From the NCBI RefSeq assembly GCF_000969415.1, contig NZ_JZEX01000081.1, positions 1 through 64,000 of the forward strand: a DNA stretch of 64,000 bases, given 5' to 3'. This DNA comes from Devosia geojensis. GTDB taxonomy: Bacteria > Pseudomonadota > Alphaproteobacteria > Rhizobiales > Devosiaceae. The notes under the pieces are model-generated. The model searched no databases, was not told where the DNA came from, and was given only the letters and a program-made list of their open reading frames with translations. A program made the translations under genes and the position numbers. Of this stretch, positions 58,774 through 64,000 are shown one piece after another (within the stretch, counting starts at the first letter, position 1; each line of letters opens with the position of its first letter).

Positions 58774-58800
58774 CTTATGTCATATGACTTATGTCATAAG
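58774..58800. promoter_or_regulatory. FadR-type operator overlap before the second SDR
   Basis: CTTATGTCATA occurs twice as a direct repeat (58774-58784, 58788-58798). Within it GTCATATGAC (58779-58788) is a perfect palindrome and CTTATG-T-CATAAG (58788-58800) is an inverted repeat. Such sites are bound by FadR-type GntR regulators; one is encoded two genes downstream. Confidence 0.7.
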
Positions 58801-58815
58801 TTGCGAGCAGGGTTG

Positions 58816-59637
58816 ATGTCGAATATCTTCAGCGTCGAGGGCAAGGTCGTTGTCGTTACCGGTGGGCTTGGGCAGCTGGGGCGCGAGTTCGCGTCCTCGC
58901 TCGCCAACGCGGGCGCCAAGGCCGCCATCTATAGCCGCCGGCCAATCGAGGACGCCGAGCTGGACCGGCTTTTCCCGGGCCTCGGGCGGGACCGGCTGCG
59001 CGTCTATGTGGCGAGCGTGACCGACAAGGAGGCCCTGGAGGCCGCGACCGACCAGCTCGTTGCCGACTGGGGCGTGCCGCATGCGCTGGTCAACAATGCC
59101 GGCATCGACTCCAAACCCGACGGCGCGGCCGACCAGAACGGCCCCTTCGAGACCTACCCGCAGAAGTACTGGGACGAGATCATCGACGTGAACCTCACCG
59201 GCGTGATGCTCTGCACACAGGTCATCGGCTCGCGCATGGCCGAGCTCAAGCGCGGCAGCATCATCAATGTCGGCTCGATCTATGGCATCGTCTCGCCCAA
59301 CCAGGCGCTCTATGCCTATCGCGAGGCGCGCGACGGCGTGCCCTTCTTCAAGGCCGTTTCCTACGCCGCCTCGAAGTCCGGCCTCGTCAACCTGACCCGC
59401 TATGTGGCGACCTACTGGGCGCCCAAGAACGTGCGCTGCAACCTCATTTCCTTCGGCGGCGTCAAGACCGGCAGCTTCGACAAGGAATTCGTCGAGAACT
59501 TCCTCGCCCGCGTGCCGCTCGGACGCCAGGCCGAGAAGGGCGAATACAACGGCGTCATCCAGTTCCTGGCCTCCGACGCCTCAAGCTACATGACCGGCTC
59601 CAACGTCGTCGTCGACGGGGGCTTTACCGCGTGGTGA
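58816..59637 (+). CDS. Short-chain dehydrogenase, long active-site region
   Basis: A 273-residue SDR. Rossmann start VVVVTGGLGQLGREF near residue 12; NNAGIDSKPDGAADQNGPFE near residue 94; the catalytic Ser in NVGSIYGIVSPN and Y/K in SYAASKSGLVNL near residue 180. There is an eleven-residue stretch AYREARDGVPFFKAV between the Ser block and the Tyr, longer than in most SDRs. Ends YMTGSNVVVDGGFTAW. The start ATG 58816 follows an AT-rich promoter/operator region; a frame upstream to 58777 lacks a ribosome site. Confidence 0.9.
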   Translation: MSNIFSVEGKVVVVTGGLGQLGREFASSLANAGAKAAIYSRRPIEDAELDRLFPGLGRDRLRVYVASVTDKEALEAATDQLVADWGVPHALVNNAGIDSKPDGAADQNGPFETYPQKYWDEIIDVNLTGVMLCTQVIGSRMAELKRGSIINVGSIYGIVSPNQALYAYREARDGVPFFKAVSYAASKSGLVNLTRYVATYWAPKNVRCNLISFGGVKTGSFDKEFVENFLARVPLGRQAEKGEYNGVIQFLASDASSYMTGSNVVVDGGFTAW

Positions 59638-60365
59638 CCCCTGGCGCTCCCGACCGCGGCAAGCTCTCCGACCTCGTGGTTTCGGCCATCGAAGCCGAGA
59701 TTCTTGCCGGCGAGCTCAAGGTCGGCGAGCGCCTCGTCTCCGAAGCGGACCTGGCGCGCCGGTTCAACATCTCGACGCGGTCGGTGCGCGAGGCCATGCA
59801 GATCCTCGAGACCAAGGGGCTCGTCCGCCGCCGGCACGGCGAGCGCGCCGAGGTGGTGCGCGACGATGTCGGACAGTTCCTCGATTCCCTGACGGCCACC
59901 GTCCGCTCGCTCTTCGCGCAGGATCCGGGCTACCTCGTCCAGCTCATGGACGTGCGCAGGATGATCGAGCTCGAGGTCGCCGGCAGGCTCGCGGGCGGCG
60001 AGGGAAAGCTTTCGCCGCAGATCGAGGCGGCGCTTACCGATCTCGCCGCCGCCAAGGACTTTTCCCAGTATGCCGAGGCCGACGCCGATTTTCACCGGGC
60101 ACTGGTGCAGTCGCTGGGCAACGAGATCCTCTCGACCCTCTATGGCAGCCTCTATGGCCTGATCTCCGAGATCATCCGCCTCACCAGCCGGGTGCCCTCC
60201 AAGACGCAGGCGGAAGGCGTCGCCGAGCACCAGCACATCTTCAAAGCCATCCAGTCGGGCCAAGTCGAGGAGAGCCGCCGGCTCATGCGCGAGCATATCG
60301 ACAACAGCACGACCTATCTCCAACAGGCGGTCGACGCCGGAAAAGTGCGGGAGCAGAAACCCTGA
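59634..60365 (+). CDS. GntR/FadR-family transcription regulator
   Basis: About 243 residues. N-terminal GntR winged helix: LVVSAIEAEILAGELKVGER, LVSEADLARRFNISTRSVRE AMQILETKGLVRRR. C-terminal FCD domain has DADFHRALVQSLGNEIL with metal-binding D-x-x-x-H, and a final AEHQHIFKAIQSGQ. GTG 59634 overlaps the SDR stop codon; GTG 59631 is equally possible. Probably represses the SDR promoter through the CTTATGTCATA sites until a pathway intermediate binds. Confidence 0.92.
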   Translation: MTPGAPDRGKLSDLVVSAIEAEILAGELKVGERLVSEADLARRFNISTRSVREAMQILETKGLVRRRHGERAEVVRDDVGQFLDSLTATVRSLFAQDPGYLVQLMDVRRMIELEVAGRLAGGEGKLSPQIEAALTDLAAAKDFSQYAEADADFHRALVQSLGNEILSTLYGSLYGLISEIIRLTSRVPSKTQAEGVAEHQHIFKAIQSGQVEESRRLMREHIDNSTTYLQQAVDAGKVREQKP

Positions 60366-61039
60366 TGGGCTACGACTACAACAACACCGACTGGGATGCG
60401 ATCAAGCGCCTCTCCAAGTGGTATTCCGGAGACATCCATGACGTGCTCGACGGGCGCGGACCCTATGGGTACCTCAAGGGCATCAGCCAGTTCGGCGTGC
60501 TGCAGCCCGGCCAGGTGATCTGCGGCCCGGTCTCGACCGTGCGCTACGAGCCGAGCACCCGTGTCGGCCAGCCGCAGGACGTCTACCATGGCGCCATCGA
60601 TGCGGTGGTCAAAGGCGGCATCCTCGTCGTCGATTCCTCCTGTGCCGAAGGCTCGGGAAGCGGCGAACTGATGTGCACCGGCGCCAAGACCAAGGGCGCG
60701 GCGGCGACCGTCGTCAACGGTACCGTGCGCGACCTCGCCGAAGTGCGCAAGCTCAACTATCCGCTCTTTGCTAAGGGCATGAGCCCGGTCGGCGTGTCCG
60801 GCCGTATGGAGCCGGCCCACTACCAGGTCGAGCTCGATATCGACGGGGTGAAGGTTCGTCCCGGCGACGTGCTCTTTGCCGACATCACCGGATGCGTCGT
60901 CATCCCCGCCGGGCTCGTTCGCGAGATCGCAGACGCGGCCGACGCCAACGGCATTGCCGAAGTGCGTTGCCGCGAGCGCATTCTTGCCGGCGAGAACCTG
61001 CGCGATATCTGGCCGGTCGGCTCTGCCGGCCCGGTCTGA
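60365..61039 (+). CDS. RraA-like protein / HMG-CHA aldolase-type
   Basis: A 224-residue protein of the RraA fold. GDIHDVLDGRGPYGYLKGIS near residue 21, DAVVKGGILVVDSSCAEGSG near residue 84, GAAATVVNGTVRDLAEVRKL near residue 118 and VRPGDVLFADITGCVVIPAG near residue 173 follow the aldolase/RraA pattern. The canonical aldolase has a G-x-R-D motif (here GTVRD) that binds the metal. Some members are 4-hydroxy-4-methyl-2-oxoglutarate aldolases, others regulators of RNase E. Overlaps the previous stop (TGATG), so it belongs to the SDR operon. Confidence 0.9.
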   Translation: MGYDYNNTDWDAIKRLSKWYSGDIHDVLDGRGPYGYLKGISQFGVLQPGQVICGPVSTVRYEPSTRVGQPQDVYHGAIDAVVKGGILVVDSSCAEGSGSGELMCTGAKTKGAAATVVNGTVRDLAEVRKLNYPLFAKGMSPVGVSGRMEPAHYQVELDIDGVKVRPGDVLFADITGCVVIPAGLVREIADAADANGIAEVRCRERILAGENLRDIWPVGSAGPV

Positions 61040-61049
61040 CGAACATCGA

Positions 61050-61069
61050 CCGGCCCCCAACGGGGCCGG
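61050..61069. terminator. Rho-independent-like terminator
   Basis: CCGGCCCC (61050-61057) pairs with GGGGCCGG (61062-61069) around CAAC-type loop, followed by CTTCTC. It separates the convergent RraA and IclR genes. Confidence 0.75.
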
Positions 61070-61115
61070 CTTCTCATGTTTGCCGCGCTTTCAGAAGGAG
61101 GGGCCGGTGGCAGGA

Positions 61116-61904
61116 TCAGCGCTGGAAGCCGAGCCTCTGCGAGATGAGGTTGGCGTGGTAGATCACGACCTTGTTGAGCTCGTCGACTTCGCTCATCGGC
61201 AATTGCCATGCCGGCGCACTGACGCTGATGGCCGCGAATACCGCCCCGGTCTGGTTGCGGATCGGCGCGCCGAGGCACCGCAGGCCCGGCTGGTGCTCGC
61301 CATTGTCTATGGCAAAGCCACGCTCGCGGGTCGCATGCAGCTCCTCGCGCAGCGCCCCCGGCTCGGTGATCGTCGTCTCGGTGAAGCGCTCGAGGCCGGC
61401 CTCGATGACGCGGGTGACGGTTTCCTCGGGCTGGAAGGCGAGGATCGCCTTGCCGACGCTCGTGCAGTAGGCGGGCGAGTTCTCGACGAGCCTGTCGGAG
61501 CTTCCCTCGACCTCGGTACGCTGGATGACGACGGCGCGCAGCCCGTCGAAGACGGCCAGGTGCACCGCCCTGCCCGTCAGGCGCTGCAGGGAATCGACGA
61601 TGGTGCGCCCTTCCCGGTTCAGCTCGAGATTGGCGAGGACGATATTGCCGAGCTCGAAGAGGCGCAGGCCCAACCGGTAGGAATCGCGCTCCCGATCCTG
61701 CTCCACGAACCCGACTTCGCGCATGGCCGCCAGCAGCCGGTGCGTCGTCGAGCGCGGATAGCCGGTGCGCGCGCAGATATCGGCAAGGCTCAGCGCACGG
61801 TGCGTGGTCGAGAAACAGTCGAGGATACGGGCGACCTTGGTCAGGGACTTGAGCCCCTCGTCGGACCGGCCCGGCTTCGTTTGCGGCGCAGAGATCTCGT
61901 TCAT
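61116..61904 (-). CDS. IclR-family transcription regulator
   Basis: A 262-residue regulator. N-terminal winged helix: LTKVARILDCFSTTHRALSL ADICARTGYPRSTTHRLLAA; C-terminal effector domain with GKAILAFQPEETVTRVIEAG, REELHATRERGFAIDNGEHQ and ISVSAPAWQLPMSEVDELNK. IclR proteins of such loci sense a sugar-acid or aromatic metabolite. It is divergent from nothing and convergent to the RraA gene; upstream lies the dhaL end, same strand. Confidence 0.92.
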   Translation of the reverse strand: MNEISAPQTKPGRSDEGLKSLTKVARILDCFSTTHRALSLADICARTGYPRSTTHRLLAAMREVGFVEQDRERDSYRLGLRLFELGNIVLANLELNREGRTIVDSLQRLTGRAVHLAVFDGLRAVVIQRTEVEGSSDRLVENSPAYCTSVGKAILAFQPEETVTRVIEAGLERFTETTITEPGALREELHATRERGFAIDNGEHQPGLRCLGAPIRNQTGAVFAAISVSAPAWQLPMSEVDELNKVVIYHANLISQRLGFQR

Positions 61905-61984
61905 CGCGTCTTCTTCGGCTCGCCCTTGCGCGGCGTTTCGCCGCCGACTCCCGTTGATCTTTCTAGATTATCGCACGTGCCTTG

Positions 61985-62617
61985 TCAGGACGGGGGCCCC
62001 GCCTGATGCGCACCCTTCGTCACGGCCCTCACCAACTCGGCCAGCGCCAGCATGCCCGGATCGTCAAGCCCGACGCTCCTGTCGGCGAACATGCGGGCGC
62101 GCCCCATGGTGCAGGGTCGGTCGCGGAATTCGGCGAGGACATCGTCCATGGCCGCCACGGCGGCTTTGGCAAGAGCCTCAGGATTGGACTTGCGGTCGAG
62201 CGCCCTGGCCAACGCATCGAGCCCGTCGATGATGGTCTTGGCGCCGAGCTCGGCCTTGCCGCGCATCATGGCGGCGTCCCGCACCTTGCCGATGATCGGC
62301 CCGAGCCGGTCCCAGCCGATCTCGGCCTGCCCCGCCGTCTCCTTGCCCGCCGTCATCATCGCGGTGATGACGAGGGTGCCGAGGCTCGAGCCCGTCGAGG
62401 CCGCGCCGGCTTTGGCAAGCGCCATGAACGCCGCGCCGAGGTCCGGCTGGGCTTCGATGTCGACCGCCGCGAAGGTGGCGATGAGGCGCGCGAGCATCGA
62501 GCCGGTGTCGCCATCGCCGAGCTTAGCGTCGGCGGCGTTGAGTTCGTCAGTGAGGGTTTCCATGCGCGCATTCGCCCGTTTGAGGGCAACCGCAAGATCG
62601 TGGGCGGTGAAGGCCAT
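61985..62617 (-). CDS. dhaL: Dihydroxyacetone kinase subunit DhaL-type
   Basis: A 210-residue DAK2-domain protein, the ATP-binding half of a two-part ketose/tetrose kinase. LTDELNAADAKLGDGDTGSM near residue 20 holds the Asp triad that binds Mg-ADP. Other conserved parts: AKAGAASTGSSLGTLVITAM near residue 68 and GAKTIIDGLDALARALDRKS near residue 123. It starts six bases after dhaK on the same strand. No PTS-type DhaM is present, so the kinase probably uses ATP directly (bacterial ATP-dependent type). Confidence 0.92.
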   Translation of the reverse strand: MAFTAHDLAVALKRANARMETLTDELNAADAKLGDGDTGSMLARLIATFAAVDIEAQPDLGAAFMALAKAGAASTGSSLGTLVITAMMTAGKETAGQAEIGWDRLGPIIGKVRDAAMMRGKAELGAKTIIDGLDALARALDRKSNPEALAKAAVAAMDDVLAEFRDRPCTMGRARMFADRSVGLDDPGMLALAELVRAVTKGAHQAGPPS

Positions 62618-62623
62618 GATGTT

Positions 62624-63619
62624 TTACCCCACCTGCCAGAAGGGACATTGGGCGGGAGCGGCGAGCAGCGGTTCGATCTCCTCGTCGAGATAGCAGAGGC
62701 TGATCGAGGCGCCGCCCATTTCCATCGAGGTCACATAGGGCCCGGTGAGGCGCTGACCGATGGCGATCCCCGCCTCGTCCAGCACCTTGGCGACGCGCCG
62801 GTAGATGATGAAGAGCTCTTCGAAGGGCGTGGCGCCAAGGCTATTGACGAGAACCGCCACACGGCGCGCGTCCTGCGGGCGCTCGGCCAGCAGCAGGCCC
62901 ATCATCTCGTCGACCAGCTCGTCGACCGGCCGGATCGGCTTGCGCCAGATGCCGGGCTCGCCATGGATGCCCATACCCATCTCGATCTCGTCGTCGGCGA
63001 TGGTGAAGTTGGGACCGGCGGCACCGGGAATCTGGCAGGACGAAAGCGCGATGCCGATGGTGCGGGTGCGATCGACCGCCTTCTGCGCGGCAGCCGCCAC
63101 CGCGTCGAGGTCGCCGCCGGCCGCGGCCTTCGCGCCGGCGGCCTTGTAGGCGAAGATGAGGCCGGCGACGCCGCGGCGCTTGGCCGTCTCGTTCGGGCCG
63201 GCACTGGCGATGTCGTCGGTGCCGAGAACGGTGCGGGTCTCGATGCCTTCCATGGCCGCGAACTCGCCCGCCATTTCGAAGTTCATCTTGTCGCCGCCAT
63301 AGTTGCCGAAGAGGCAGAGAACCCCTGCCCCGCCATTGGCTGCCGCGATCGCGTCCTGGCAGGAATTGATCGTCGGGCCCTCGAAGACGTTGCCGATGGC
63401 GCAGGCGTCGAGCAGGCCCTCGCCAACGTAGCCGGTAAAGAGCGGCAGGTGGCCCGAGCCGCCCCCAGAGACGACTCCGACCTTGCCCAAGGGCATGGTG
63501 CGGCTGCGCGCGATGGCGCGCCGGTCGTTGCCGACGTGGACGAGCTCGGGATGGGCGGCGCACAGCCCATCGAGCATCTCGTCGACATAGTTGGCGGGAT
63601 CGTTGATGAGCTTCTTCAA
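62624..63619 (-). CDS. dhaK: Dihydroxyacetone kinase subunit DhaK-type
   Basis: A 331-residue DAK1-domain protein that binds the keto substrate as a hemiaminal with a histidine. GVVSGGGSGHLPLFTGYVGE near residue 50 is the typical GGGSGH motif; the substrate histidine is probably in IEMGMGIHGEPGIWRKPI near residue 222. FGNYGGDKMNFEMAGEFAA is also conserved. In catabolic loci DhaKL pairs phosphorylate dihydroxyacetone, D-erythrulose or similar. Forms an operon with dhaL. Confidence 0.93.
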   Translation of the reverse strand: MKKLINDPANYVDEMLDGLCAAHPELVHVGNDRRAIARSRTMPLGKVGVVSGGGSGHLPLFTGYVGEGLLDACAIGNVFEGPTINSCQDAIAAANGGAGVLCLFGNYGGDKMNFEMAGEFAAMEGIETRTVLGTDDIASAGPNETAKRRGVAGLIFAYKAAGAKAAAGGDLDAVAAAAQKAVDRTRTIGIALSSCQIPGAAGPNFTIADDEIEMGMGIHGEPGIWRKPIRPVDELVDEMMGLLLAERPQDARRVAVLVNSLGATPFEELFIIYRRVAKVLDEAGIAIGQRLTGPYVTSMEMGGASISLCYLDEEIEPLLAAPAQCPFWQVG

Positions 63620-63673
63620 AATCGCCTCCCCAAAGAGTGCGGCCGGCAGCCGGTGCCGTCGGCCGGCATCCTA

Positions 63674-64000
63674 TCAGGCCGCCGAACGGCCGCGTACGGT
63701 CACCAGTTCGAGCACGGGGCCGAGCGCGGCGTCGATCTTCTTCTTCTGCTCGTCGGTGACCTTTTCCATGGGCGCGCGCGGATGGAAGAAAGCCAGGCCC
63801 TGGCGCGACTGCACGTACTTGACGCAGGCGGGCAGGTTGTCGTGCCGCATGGCGTTCCAGAGCGCGTTGAGGCGGAAGTGGATGTCCTTGGCGGTCTCGT
63901 GGTCGCCGGCTTGAACGGCGTCGTAGAGCTTGACGGTCACGCCGGGAACGGCGCAGGTCAGTGCGCTGATCGCGCCGTGGGCGCCGAGCGAGAAGGCGGA
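63674..64000 (-). CDS. DapA/NAL-superfamily aldolase, 3' part only
   Basis: The gene runs off the right edge; about 109 residues of the C-terminus are visible. SAFSLGAHGAISALTCAVPG precedes VTVKLYDAVQAGDHETAKDI and PACVKYVQSRQGLAFFHPRA, matching the end of dihydrodipicolinate synthase/N-acetylneuraminate lyase-type aldolases (G-x-x-G-A-I-S region, K-helix). It precedes dhaK on the minus strand and would split a keto-acid into pyruvate and an aldehyde. Start outside the window. Confidence 0.85.
   Translation of the reverse strand, partial: SAFSLGAHGAISALTCAVPGVTVKLYDAVQAGDHETAKDIHFRLNALWNAMRHDNLPACVKYVQSRQGLAFFHPRAPMEKVTDEQKKKIDAALGPVLELVTVRGRSAA

Overview
The window is about 63-65% GC by eye, with dense, often overlapping genes. 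It looks like a chromosome segment of an alphaproteobacterium of the Hyphomicrobiales (Rhizobiales). A Devosia-like or neighbouring genus would fit, but this is inference: there is no rRNA or other marker gene here. It has three parts: a left chromosomal flank (1-5814), a complete-looking temperate siphovirus prophage of about 39.8 kb (5815-45648), and a right flank (45649-64000) dominated by one carbon-catabolism locus.

Left flank: a non-coding, structured GC-rich stretch, two tandem DHA2-type MFS exporters, a long palindromic intergenic repeat, then ppx/gppA and rlmE on the minus strand, and a tRNA-Gln(CUG).

Prophage: it is inserted in tRNA-Gln. A 47-bp identical core (5815-5861 and 45602-45648) rebuilds the 3' end of the tRNA at attL and leaves only a tRNA tail at attR. 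Near-identical 17-bp GGCACATNGATGGCACA sites lie inside both ends and are candidate integrase arm sites. Reading leftward from attR the element has: tyrosine integrase preceded within 3 bases by a RelE/Xre toxin-antitoxin pair; two paralogous Myb/SANT-like DNA-binding proteins; a zinc-ribbon/membrane gene pair and a YccF pair; a switch made of two divergent ribbon-helix-helix proteins around three CCTANTAGG operators; a leftward early operon with a PC4-like protein and a replication initiator that carries four iterons plus an AT-rich stretch inside its own gene (lambda-O-like origin); a cold-shock gene; HNH nuclease; P27-type small and large terminase; HK97-type portal, protease and capsid; connectors; a lambda/GTA-like tail module with tail tube, two chaperone frames, tape measure, tail tip and fibre; and a lysis cassette rich in membrane proteins. 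Several plus-strand cargo genes are set into the minus-strand late operon. Accessory genes fill the attL end (FixJ-like regulator, DUF1275 protein, lipoprotein, secreted protein).

Right flank: a GlsB/YeaQ protein, then a divergent locus. Leftward: SDR, PmoA/DUF6807 protein, MocR regulator. Rightward: a Tat-exported solute-binding protein with Dpp/Opp-type permeases and ATPases, a PF09370 TIM-barrel protein, a cupin, a UPF0261 protein, an SDR, a FadR-type GntR regulator and an RraA-like protein. A converging unit holds IclR, DhaL, DhaK and the end of a DapA-family aldolase. Together these suggest uptake of a plant-type carbon compound and its conversion by oxidation, aldol cleavage and triose/tetrose phosphorylation; the substrate cannot be read from sequence. 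The PF09370 and UPF0261 proteins match the two halves of the tomato Tm-1 resistance protein.
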